From: Gymnogyps californianus | Lineage: Eukaryota; Chordata; Aves; Accipitriformes; Cathartidae | Direction: 5' to 3' | Assembly: GCF_018139145.2 (NCBI RefSeq) | Contig: NC_059500.1 | Span: 34,639,437 to 34,703,436 of the forward strand | Length of the DNA stretch: 64,000 bases | Part shown: positions 36,718 to 46,961 of the stretch, in pieces | How positions within the stretch are numbered: the stretch's first letter is position 1 | Layout of the letters: each line of letters starts with the position of its first letter | Notes under the pieces: model-generated | The model's input: the letters and a program-made list of their open reading frames with translations, nothing else | Databases searched by the model: none | What the model was told of the DNA's origin: nothing | Program-made: the position numbers and the translations under genes

Positions 36718-38073
36718 CTAGTCCTGGTCATAGGATTCTCCACTCACTTTTTGTAAAAACAGATTAGAATTCCTTTCCATAGGATCAGAAGTAAAATCAG
36801 CCCTTCTGCTCTGTCTGGGAAACTGCCCACTGGAGACTGGAGCAGCATTTTTCCTGGAAGAACCCTCATGTGTGATTGTTTTTCCCTTCAATTCACGCAC
36901 CCGTACCTCTACGGTCGAGGTAGGTTTTCCATCCCACTTTCTCATGTCCTCTCCATGGTCCCGCAAGTAAAACCACAGGGTACCCCATGGTGTGTACTTT
37001 CTATATTCTCTCTCTTGAGCAGGGGAACACTTACTCCTAATAGCTGAGATATTGGTCTGTACAGGTGAGGAGTCGGACATATCCTCTTTGAATTGCTGGA
37101 ACTCTCGAGACAATTTCTTGGCTAGTATGTCTGGCAATTTCTCCACAGCCGCAACAAGGAGGAAGAGAGATTTTCTTCATATTGCTGGAGTTGGCGAGCC
37201 AATTCATCCACCGTTGGTCCCTCTTCGTCTTTCCAGGTCAGTACTGCCAATGGGTTGGCATAGGACAAAGGTGCGCTTCGTACAAACTTCTGCCACGTGG
37301 GTTGTGTGCAGTGGACTTCATCTGGATCTGTGGGTAACTGTGCATTGTCTGGGTCATAATAAACCATCTCCCACACAGCTAATTCCCTCAAGTACTGGAT
37401 ACCTTTCTCCATGGTGGCCCACTTGCCTGGATGACATACAACATCTTTCTTGAAGGGATACCTTTCCCTCACACCTGAGAGAAGTTGCCTCCAGAGGCTG
37501 AGAGCTTGTGTCTTTTGTCCAATCGCTTTGTCAATGCCCTCCTCCCTAGAAAGGGATCCCAGCTGCTTGGATTCCCTACTCCCTTAATTCCAAGCTACTG
37601 GCTCCGTTATCCCAGCATCGGAGCAGCCAGGTGATAATGTGCTCACCTGGATGACGGCTGAAGTCTTTTCATATATCTCGCAGCTCACTCAGGGATAGGG
37701 ATCGGGTGATTATCTCTGGTTCTGCCTCTTCCTTCTGTTCTCGTGATGACCCTGGTTCATCTTCATCTCTTACTAAGTGAACTGATTTTTTAGTGTATTT
37801 CTTCTTCTGTATGGGGGTGACTGATACTGGCACTGGTTGACTCTCTGGTTCAGCTGCAGTGCTTGTCGCGGGGGGCTGAGTAGCTGCAGTCCTTGTTGCC
37901 GGGGTTTGAGTAGCCACAGTCACAGGGGTTGGAGTAGGTACAGTGCCTGTCACCAGGGTCTGAGTAGCCGCAGTGCCTGTCATCAGGGTTAGAGTAGCCA
38001 CAGTGCCTGTTGCCAAGGTTTGAGTAGCCGCAATGCTTATTGCCGCGGTTTGAGTAGCGGCAGTACCTGTCAC
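36718..38073 (-). pseudogene. gag remnant with tandem-repeat N-terminal region
   Basis: Three open blocks on the - strand. 38073-37669 starts in about seven imperfect 10-residue repeats of the type TGTAATQTLV, then a basic KKKYTKK stretch and an acidic EEAEPE stretch. 37472-37122 contains KWATMEKGIQYLRELAVWEM and PTWQKFVRSAPLSY, typical of avian ERVL gag by my recognition. 37146-36718 contains GTLWFYLRDHGED and ends in TAG. The outer two blocks share a frame; the middle one is shifted. No ATG opens the first block (an in-frame stop lies upstream without an ATG after it), so the start is lost or not visible. The final TAG is in frame with the protease. Confidence 0.75.
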
Positions 38074-38075
38074 AG
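37860..38075 (-). repeat. 30-bp tandem repeat in gag
   Basis: About seven imperfect copies of a 30-bp unit, visible on + as repeated GAGTAGC(C/T)(A/G)CAGT followed by CCTGTC/TTGCC. Coding phase is kept (30 = 10 codons). Confidence 0.8.
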
Positions 38076-38187
38076 GGGTTGATCTTTGGGTGGTATTCTT
38101 AGTTTAACCCTAAACAAGACCTGAACCACAGTCAAGATTCCTAGCAGTTTTGTTCTACTTGGTTTGTTTTGTTTTTTTTTTAATTCA

Positions 38188-38243
38188 GTTTAAATTTTTA
38201 TTTCCTCTGCCAGATTTTTCTTTTCAAATGGCTTTAACAACCT
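38188..38243 (+). repeat. host flank, copy 2 of the 56-bp duplication
   Basis: Runs from GTTTAAATTTTTATTTCC to AACAACCT, then continues into TCAGAGTTTTT. 54 of 56 bases match 31761-31816. It occupies the place where the 5' LTR should end. Confidence 0.85.
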
Positions 38244-38249
38244 TCAGAG

Positions 38250-41200
38250 TTTTTGGCATCCACTTCTCAAGCAGTGCCCTCTGCCTTCACAAAACAACAC
38301 AAGAAAGTATATGCCACATAGCTTCACACATTACAACAATTAGTAAAAGCTATTACAACAAGAACTTTTTCTGCCTTATGAACATATTTTAAAATTTTGG
38401 AAGAAAGTGCTACACAGCTTCTTTTCCTACTGTAGATATTGTAGGGAAGTTATGTTAAGCAAGAAAGGCTTTTACTTTCAATCTTAATCTTTCTCCATAC
38501 AGTCAGTTCTCAGAGTACATTGAGAACCAAATGTTTCTGCTGAGGTCTTTAAAAGAGAGACTTTCCGTTGTGCTCCTTACAATTGTAGCTACCTCTTTAC
38601 TAGGATTGATGTACATGGCTTTCTGTCTATCCTAAGTGCATATGGAGATGCAGCACATTGCTGACTTTCTTTCAAAGGGCAGAAATTACTCCGCTTAATC
38701 CTTATATCTGCCACTAGAATAGTAGGCAATAATGTGTGACACAAGTGTTAATACAGGAAACAACACTGCATTCTCTAGTTATCAGAAATGTGCAGGATCC
38801 TACGGGAAACAGACTCCTTCTGCCAACAATTCCCCTGGGATGAACAGGTCCTCAATTCCCCTGAAACGTTCTCTGGATTCCCCTGCTTGGGATTCTTTCA
38901 GGAACTTTACCCCAAGCCACCCAGGTAAGGCCAAAGCACACTTCTTGGGACGACAGTTGCAGAACATGCTCCAAACTTGGAAACTTCCAGGTTTTGCAGG
39001 ATTTTGGAAGAGTCTTTCTGCCTACAGCCTCTACCAGTGCATGCATACTGTGGCTCCAGAGAGTGCTTCCCTGCTTCCAGGTGAGAGCGTCTCTGTTGGC
39101 ACAAGAGTTGGCTGTGCACCGTACCATCTCATCCTGTGGCTTCAAAGGAGAAGATGCTGTGCCTGTGGACTGGTAGGATGCCACAGTGTCCTGCAGCCAT
39201 GTGCCTGATATGGTGTCAGGATCAAAACCTGTGTGGTGTGTTACAAAACATACCTGCATTACAGGTTAGATGGCATGAGAGTGCAACGGACCTGTGATGC
39301 TGGGAAAGGTGCACCTTTCCTAACTTAGATCTGAGTATTTCCTATGGAGGTCAGGCCCTGTGCGGAGAAATTATATACAATCTCCCAAACCCATTAAAAC
39401 CACTTGAGACTGTGCCTTCCATACAAGTCCACAGCTATTGCGGCACCTGAGGAGGAAGAGAGTAAATACTGCTATCCACCACATACATAGGACCGTTTAA
39501 TGTATCCCACATAGAGGTGGGAGCTGTGTATGGATGTCTGCTATTTATAAGAGAGAGTGATTTAGTCTCATTTACTTGTATTCTAAGATGAGAGGGAAAA
39601 CTACTACAAAATACAGAAAAAATAAACAGTTTGAAAGAGGAGCAAAATAAAACAGGTTAAATAAAATTTACATATAAATTGCCAATGTAAACTTAAGTGT
39701 CATAATAATTCTTCATAAATATATGTCGCAAATGTTAACTCTGAAAGGATTTTCATAAGTATGGATTTCATAGCCTAGCCCATCACGCATATTATTTCAA
39801 TTGGGCTTTAATAAAAAAATAAGTTACAGGAGTATGGAGTTCCACATTTATCTTTCATTAAATTGCAGATCAAGTACGTTCGTTTCACAAGTAAAAGATG
39901 GGTTTGGTAATAGCTGATGTTGCAAACTCATCTTGAACCTAAAATTCAAGTTACTGCTGGATTTTCAGAATTGCATATAATTCTGGAAGATATAAAGGTT
40001 TTGCTTTCAGTAATGCCCATTGCACTTCACTGATCTCAGTCTGGAGCAGGACTGAGTACATGGAGCTTCAGAAATGGCTCTGTGGACACTAGTGAAGGAG
40101 CAAGATACTGCAGTTGAATTTCTGCTCCAGTAGCTGTCATTGCTCTGCAAGGAAATGGTGGTTAAGACCGTAAGTGTGTGGATGTGACTGAATATACACA
40201 AGGAGCTGATCTCTCTTGAAAGAAAGGGCTATATTTATCCAAGATCTAGCTGGGTCCAGTGCCCAGTAAAATCAACAGAAAAGATTTTAATCACATTCAG
40301 TCGGATGGCTGTGAGGGTTAATAGATTGGACCTATAATTACTTTCCAGAATCAAACTATATGTAGAAATGCAAATGGCTATAGAGTCAGATGTTGCAATA
40401 ACGCAGGCACCACGTAACAATACCCAGTTCAGCATAAACACCCTGGAGTTTCAGAACGTAAGAATAAAAATAAAGACAATAAAAGTATTTATTAGTTAAT
40501 ATACCATTAATGCAGATGATTACCCAGATGTATCAATAAATAAATATATGCTTATAAAAATGTTAAAGCATAGTTGGCAGTTACAACTACTGCTCTGTAA
40601 GTGATGTATATATGCCTCCACAATAATACTGAAAGCCCAAGGGGAATTTCAAGCTTAATGTTTTCAAAAGTTTGCTCTACAAGACAATTGAAATGTCTTT
40701 GTCTTTTGCAGATGGCCGTGCTAGCTCTGAGGTAAGCCATTTTTGTGGGGTGGGCACATCATTACAGTCTACCACTTAAAGCCAAATGCTATAAATTTCC
40801 TGTAACCTCACACACCTAAAAGGGAGCTATTCACTGCTTCCTGGTGATATTTTAAAGAACAAAAGTGAAAAAGCAGTGAAAAAAGTTTTGTTTTGGTTTC
40901 AAAGACTGAGACCCTACTGCAAAATTTTCAGACCTGTCTGATTAGTGATACTAATAGCTCCGGCCCTTCAATAATGAATATTTCAGTCTTGAGTTTCTCC
41001 TTTCTTGCATCAAGCAGATCCATTTCTCACCATTTTTTTAGGCTGTTTTGTTTTGTTTTGAAAATGGCATTCATCGCCATTATTGTTTCTTAACTTTCTA
41101 ACAGAGCTTGAGTTGATTGTAGTGGCTGCTACAACATAAATTGAAGCCATCCCTAGGCTGCTTTTTGAATTCACACAATATGTTACCAAGATCCTCTTAA

Positions 41201-42597
41201 AAAGAACACAAAATAGAAATCTGAAATTGTTTTCCATCTCTGAAATTCTATAAACCTGTCCTTAATACCTCAAAATCTATACAAAAAACCTAATTATACG
41301 TTAAAGTTGATTTTGGTCTGCCTTGCGGGAACCATACATCATATGACTTCCATACCAACACACATACAAACAAAACTCTTATTTCCATAAGAGCTGTGAC
41401 ACACATCATACTGAGAGTCCCAAGTAAATAGTCTCTTAGGTGGAATGGCACTAAGCTGCTTTATCAACAAATGCCGTAACAGCTACTTGATCTTTGATAT
41501 GTGTGCCTATATTTATGTATATATTTAATCTTAATACTCCATAAAGCTCTCTTTAGAGCAAAACTTAGCACAGTTAAGGGTCAGGAGTTCCATCCGAAGT
41601 AACAGCTGTAATACAACTGGAGCAATTAATTTCTCCTCACAATCGTGCTTCAGTTTTCTTTTACAGCTGACATATTGCATATTTTAGCAACTGGTTACTA
41701 ATGCAGAAAAGATATCCTGCTGTTCTAACAGACCTATTTGTTTATGAGGATATCTGGGGTTGAGTGAAATAAAGCTGGAATAAAGAATTCAGTTCAGTGA
41801 GCTCCTTTCTGACAGTGGAATTAAATTGGATGCTTTCTCTTCCCTGTTCAGTTCTAATCTGCTCCTGGGCTATGTCTGTTTCAGCTAATCAACCTACACT
41901 GTTAAAGCATCGTTTCTTGAGATGACTGACACAGGACAGGGGACCAGCAGGATAAAAGACGGTGCCCAAAGATAGTTTCACAACTTACCCTCAGCCTCAC
42001 TTACAGTGCAGCTAGCTTTAGTCAGTGCTTTTCACCTACGAAGAGATTGTGAATGGTGTTAGGGCTATCTTGTTTTAGACGCCCTTTACATGATAGGTAC
42101 ATTCTGTAAACTGCAGCTCAAGTGTCAGCATCATATTCAGACATCTCAGCAACCTAGTTGAGTGAAAACATCCAAGAATGCACTCAAGATTTATCTTCCT
42201 TTATTTTCTGTCCAGTGTTGGATTTGAAGCCTACTAGTAATTCCTAGCAATCTATCATTGGTGGCTTTGGACTTGCACCTGAGAAGAAAAAGTAGTAAGA
42301 CTACTACTAAGGCTGAGGAGAAAAAGTTTGGGAAAAAACAGCTCTGTTCCTCTCTGACACTGCAGATGTGTCAACCACCCCTTTAGTCTGGGGCTCTGTG
42401 CCTGTTGAAGACAAAATGACTGGGTTCTGTGTGGCCAGAATGACTTTCAAAAAAGTAAAGTGAGAGTGAGAAGTTGATACCCACCCATTTGAACTCTGGC
42501 TTCTGCTGGTATCATTGTGTAAGAAAGATTGGTCACTTCTTCTAGAGCTAAAAAAATACTATTTTAGTTTAAAAGTATTACTAAGGACAAGGATACC
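38250..42597. other. intergenic; one long unexplained open frame
   Basis: Mostly AT-rich. An ATG-initiated frame of 158 codons at 38732-39208 (+) lies in a locally GC-richer patch that is also open for 135 codons on the other strand; no domain is recognised. Otherwise nothing assignable. Confidence 0.45.
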
Positions 42598-43200
42598 TGT
42601 CCTGGTTTTGGCTGGGACAGAGTTAACTTTCTTTTTTAGTAGCTGGTACAGTGCTGTGTTTTGGATTTAGTGTGAGAATGATGTTGATAACACACTGATG
42701 TTCTAGTTGTTGCTAAGTAAGTAGCACTTATCTTAAGCCAAGGATTTTTCAGTTTCTCATGCTCTGCCAGCAAGCAGGTGTACAAGAAGCTGGGAGGGAG
42801 CATAGCCGGGGCAGCTGACCTAAACTAGCCAAAGGGGTATTCCGTACCATGGAATGTCATGCCCAGTATATAAACAGGGGGGAGTTGGCCGGGAGGCGTG
42901 GATGGCGGCTCGGGAACTAACTCAGCATCGGTCAGCGGGTGGTGAGCAGTTGCATTGTGCATCACTGTTTCCCCCCCCCCCTCTTTTTTTGTTGTATTCC
43001 TTTTCATTACTATTATTATTATATTTCATTATTACTATTGTTAGTATTATATTTTACTTTAGGTATTAAACTGTTCTTATCTCAACCCACGAGTTTTACT
43101 TTTTTTTTCTTTCCTTTCCTCCTCCTCCTCACCCCACTGGGAGGGGGAGGGGGAAACGGCTGCGTGGTGCTTAGTTGCTGGCTGGGGTTAAACCACGACA
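42598..43200 (+). mobile_element. solo ERVL-type LTR, sense to CHSY3
   Basis: 603 bp, from TGTCCTGGTTTTGGCTGGG to GGGGTTAAACCACGACA, with inverted terminal TG/CA. A perfect 5-bp target duplication ATACC lies at 42593-42597 and 43201-43205. TATA box TATATAAA at 42867-42874, poly(A) signal-like ATTAAA at 43065-43070. Best-preserved copy in the window; no internal region, so it arose by LTR-LTR recombination. It lies about 3 kb upstream of CHSY3 exon 1 in the same orientation. Confidence 0.95.
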
Positions 43201-43205
43201 ATACC

Positions 43206-45479
43206 TCTATGTTTCTGCCATTCTTTCATCAAAGGACATGTGTGTAAAATTCGATTAGAGGCTGTAAAACTATGGGGATGAAATGAGAGATTGCATTTTC
43301 CACCTTTTTTACAAGAGAAAAAACAAAAATGTTAAGAGAATCCCCCGAGATTATAATTAGAAACACATGGTACAGTGGACAGAAGGCAGATTTTCTAATT
43401 TCCAATCGAATTTTTGTTACATAATTATCTTTCACGTTTTTGAAGCTATTGCCTGGCCCTGGCCTCTCTCTTTCCCTCCAAACACATTCAGTGTGACATT
43501 GGTGTAATGTTCTTATCAAATGCGTTATAACATGTAACAAGCCACGTAGACATGAACTCACGATACGCAGCTTAACAAATTACTATATCAAGTATTTATT
43601 TTAATTGGAAAGGCATTCTGGGTTTCACTCCTTTACTGAACACGGCTACAGGACTATTGTTACTAACCACTAGATGCCACCGTTGCTCCTATAAAAGCAG
43701 CCCAGTCTGCGTCTTGGTCTGTCCATAAAAAACAAACCTTCAACAGATTTCCCTACAGTGTATTGAAATACTGGTATAGCATTGAGCTAAAAATATAAAT
43801 GCAGGTACACACTTGTAATATTTCTGCTCCAAATATCCTTATACTCAATTCCTTTATAAACTATCTTGATAATACACAACACCTTAAGGTCCATTTTCAT
43901 CTTGGAAGTGTGTAAAAGGCTTTGTGGTCACCTCTCACAGGTCCACCTGCTCTTTTTGTGACAAAAATAAGCGCTGTCAGACCTGAGGCATCTGCACAGC
44001 TGACACTGTCTGGAGTCATTTCAGCGTATGCATAAGCAATGGAAGTACCTTTGTGTCGTACATTGTACCTCTGCAGCCCCATAGCAGTAAGTTGTCTGAA
44101 AATTTAGGATGCCGTCATGATGGGGTTGTGTAGGTGTAAAGGAGCCTTACTACTGGAGGTCGTACTGCGTGTGACTCGCTGGGACCCAGCAACTCCCAAC
44201 TGTTTGCACGGAGCCGGCGGGGGGAAGGAGTGGGAGATAGTATTTTTAAGTGGCAGACTCATGTGGAAAGCTGAGACACTCATAATGCTGATAATTCCTA
44301 ATGCCGTGGTAAAAGCTTTCTGAAGAACAGCCTTCCTGCTTAGCTTCTTACCTGTTAGTAGCGTGGTGAAGGCAGACCCAGGATCTGCCACCTTGTTGCT
44401 CATAGATCTTGGGTGCTATTTATGTGCCCCGACACATTGCTTGGGCTGTTTTTAGTGGTGACAGCTGGAGTGAATACGTATGTGTGCCTGCTACCTAGTG
44501 CCTTGCTGCTTGGCATTATAAATGCTCCAGCCTGTGTGCACGTAGAGAGGAAATTAATGATGGGCTGCTTTGGAAAGGATGCTCAGCCCTGGGGAAGCTA
44601 GAGGGTATGTTTCCTGAGCCTGATGCTTGCACATCTCAAAACCACAAAGAGCACACAGCCTGCTCACTGCATGTGGCAGAGGCACAAGGAAAAACTGAAA
44701 ATGACTTCAGTAAGCGACCTCTTCGTAGCTAAAGACTATGCAGAGTAGGCTTTTTTTCTTTGTTAGGTGGGTGAAGTAATTTCTGTCTTTTTGGAAAAAG
44801 GCTTGAAATTTTTCTCTCACCATTCCCTTACTTTTGATAGCATCACACAATACTAGCTCCGATACTCCTCCTCTTGCCTTGACATATGTGTCTGACAATT
44901 GATAAAGTCACATGAAGTGATAGACAATCCCATAGACTTAGCTACAAAAATGGGTGGTTTTGTTGACAAACGTTTAAACATATGCTACTGGATCTTCAGT
45001 AACTTGGATGTATTTCAGTGAAATGAAAAATGGATGTGAGGAACAATTTAGGGCTTTTGCTGGAGATGAGCATCTTGCACAATTAAATTAGGGATGCATA
45101 TAAATATGGAGGATATGAGGGAGATCTTAAACTTCAGAATTAAAGCTGTCCCTATAGGCACAGTGGCCTGTACGTTTAATTCCTGTTGTCAGTCAACTTG
45201 GGCTGCAAACAGTGCAGTCATCCTGAGGTCGGGAGGATGGGGAGGCAATGCCCCAGCATCTTGGAGCTCCTGATAACAGTAATGTACTCAAGCTGTGGGA
45301 ATTCGTGCCACAGGAAAAGACATGGTCAGGAAGGGCCACAGTTCTTGGCTGGAATGTTGTTAACTGTTCGGGGCCAGGGAGCAGAGGGCAGAGCAGAGGC
45401 AGGGGAGACGGCTTCCCTCCTCCTGAAACTACACCCGTGACCTGCCTTTCCATGACCATCCTTTGGATGAGAAACCAGG
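43206..45479. other. intergenic upstream of CHSY3
   Basis: No exon recognised. Two adjacent - strand open frames (44403-44104, ATG-initiated, and 44082-43897) have no resemblance I can name. A TATAAAAG motif at 43690-43697 follows a CTCF-like CCACTAGATGCCAC at 43667-43680. Confidence 0.4.
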
Positions 45480-45656
45480 GCAGGACGGTCCTACCCGGCG
45501 TCCCGTGGCCGCCCACGGTCGATGTGAAGTCTGCGGCCGCAGATGAGCCCCCGGCCTCTCCCGACGCGGCGGCGCGAGCAGGGCGCACCGGTGCGCGGCC
45601 GGGGACAAGCGGCGCGGCCGGGGCACCCCTCCCCACCGCCCGGCGGGCGGGCGGCC

Positions 45657-45686
45657 GGCCCCGGCCCCGGCCCCGGCCCCGGCCCC
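45657..45686. repeat. (GGCCCC)5 hexanucleotide repeat upstream of CHSY3
   Basis: Five perfect GGCCCC units on +, which is (GGGGCC)5 on -, embedded in further GGCC/CCGG sequence about 560 bp before the CHSY3 start codon. The - strand can form a G-quadruplex. Confidence 0.93.
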
Positions 45687-45914
45687 GGCCGCGGCGGGGG
45701 GCGCGGGGCGCCGGAGGGCGGCGGGGCCGGGCCGGGTGGCGGGGCCGCGGCGCTGGGGATCCGCGAGCGGCACCTAAAAAAATCGTTTCCTTCCGGAGCG
45801 GCGGCGGCGGCCGCCACTTCCCCGGCGCGGCTCGGGCGCCGGCGGCGGCGCCCTCCGGGGTGAGGCGCTCGGAAGCTGCGGAGGAAGCCGGCTGAGCGGC
45901 GAGCGCGGAGCGGG

Positions 45915-45946
<32 letters not shown>

Positions 45947-46246
45947 CGTGGAGGAGGCTGAGCGGTGGGAGGGGCGGGGAGGGACCAGCCGCCGCGGTGA
46001 CAAGGTGCCAGCGGAGCGGAGGGGCCGCCGCTAGTGCTCCGCCGTCCTCGCCGCCGCCCTCCCGCCCGGAGAAGTTTGACTCGGGAGCAGCGCAGCCGCC
46101 CGGGCCGCCGCGGCGGGGCAGGGGAGCCGCGCCGGGAGTCGCCGCGCCCGGGGCCGCCGCGGGACGGGGGTCGCCTCCAGCGGGAGGCGGCGGGGGGACG
46201 CCGGCGGCGGCGGCAGCGGCGCTACGGGAGCCGCCCCGCCCGCGCC

Positions 46247-46961
46247 ATGGCAGCGCGGTCCCGGAGACCCTGGCTGAGCGTGGTGCTGGGGCTGGTGCTG
46301 GGCTTCACCGCCGCCTCCTGGCTCATCGCCCCCAAAGTGGCCGAGCTGAGCGAGAAGAAGAGGCGCGGCGCCAGCCTCTGCTCCTACTACGGCCGCTCGG
46401 CGGGGCCGGGGGCGGCCGGGGGCGCGGCGGCGCCGGGCGGGAAGCAGGCGCCGCCGGAGGCAGCGGCGGTGCTGGGCGGCACGAGTTTCAGGAGCAGCCC
46501 CTGGGAACTGCCGCCGGCGGCGGAGGAGGGCACGGTCTCCAGCCCCGCCGCCGGCGGAGAAGGGGAGCCGGAGGAGGAGGAGGAAGGCGGCGAGAAGCGG
46601 AGCGGCCGGCCCGGCGGCAGCCACAACGGGAGCGGGGACTGGGGGGGCGCCCCGGGCTGCGCCAAGCCCCGCAACTTCCTCTACGTGGGGGTGATGACGG
46701 CCCAGAAGTACCTGGGCAGCCGGGCGGTGGCGGCGCAGCGGACGTGGGCGCCCTCGGTGCCGGGCCGCGTGGAGTTCTTCTCCAGCCAGGGCTCCGCCGC
46801 GCCCCCCGGGCTGCCCCTGCTGCCCGTCGTCGCCCTGCCCGGCGTGGACGACTCCTACCCGCCGCAGAAGAAGTCCTTCATGATGATCAAGTACATGCAC
46901 GACCACTACCTGGACAAGTACGAGTGGTTCATGCGGGCGGACGACGACGTCTACATTAAAG
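46247..46961 (+). CDS. CHSY3: CHSY3 exon 1: anchor, stem and start of GT31 domain (partial gene)
   Basis: 238 codons plus one base, starting in a strong context (CGCGCCATGG) with MAARSRRPWLSVVLGLVLGF, matching the known CHSY3 N-terminus. Residues about 8-28 are a type II signal-anchor. Residues 45-140 are a low-complexity stem rich in G, A, P and E with an N-glycosylation sequon at N127 (HNGS). The conserved catalytic part follows: RNFLYVGVMTAQKYLGSRA (142-160), VEFFSS, ALPGVDDSYPPQKKSF and the DDD metal-binding motif in RADDDVYIK (230-238). Family knowledge: chondroitin sulfate synthase 3, a Golgi enzyme that adds GlcA and GalNAc to growing chondroitin chains together with CHPF-type partners. 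Donor GTGACC begins at 46962, phase 1. CHSY3 is preferred over CHSY1 because of the near-identical N-terminus and the MINAR2 neighbour. Full length should be near 880 residues; the rest is outside the window. Confidence 0.96.

Larger units (their letters stand above)
31817..38170 (-). mobile_element. decayed ERVL-type provirus lacking its 5' LTR
   Basis: On the - strand the order is gag (38073-36718), protease and RT (36717-35716), a foreign LTR (35715-35123), the rest of RT (35122-34640), RNase H (about 34570-33737), integrase (about 33720-32960), a 3' region (32959-32423) and the 3' LTR (32422-31817). The gag-pro-pol order, the YIDDIILW RT motif, the absence of any recognisable env and the 5-bp duplications of sister LTRs support class III (ERVL-like). 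The reading frames carry stops and shifts. No LTR is present at the gag side; the leader instead runs at about 38160-38170 into a second copy of the left host flank. Old, non-functional copy; the right border is approximate. Confidence 0.9.

Noticed and set aside
37669..38073. Host gene encoding a threonine-rich repeat protein
   Set aside because: Position, strand and the following gag-like blocks show it is the gag start of the provirus.
45248..45895. 215-codon open frame, with others on both strands, upstream of CHSY3
   Set aside because: CpG-island sequence of very high GC lacks stop codons in most frames; products are R/G/P/A-rich with no domain.
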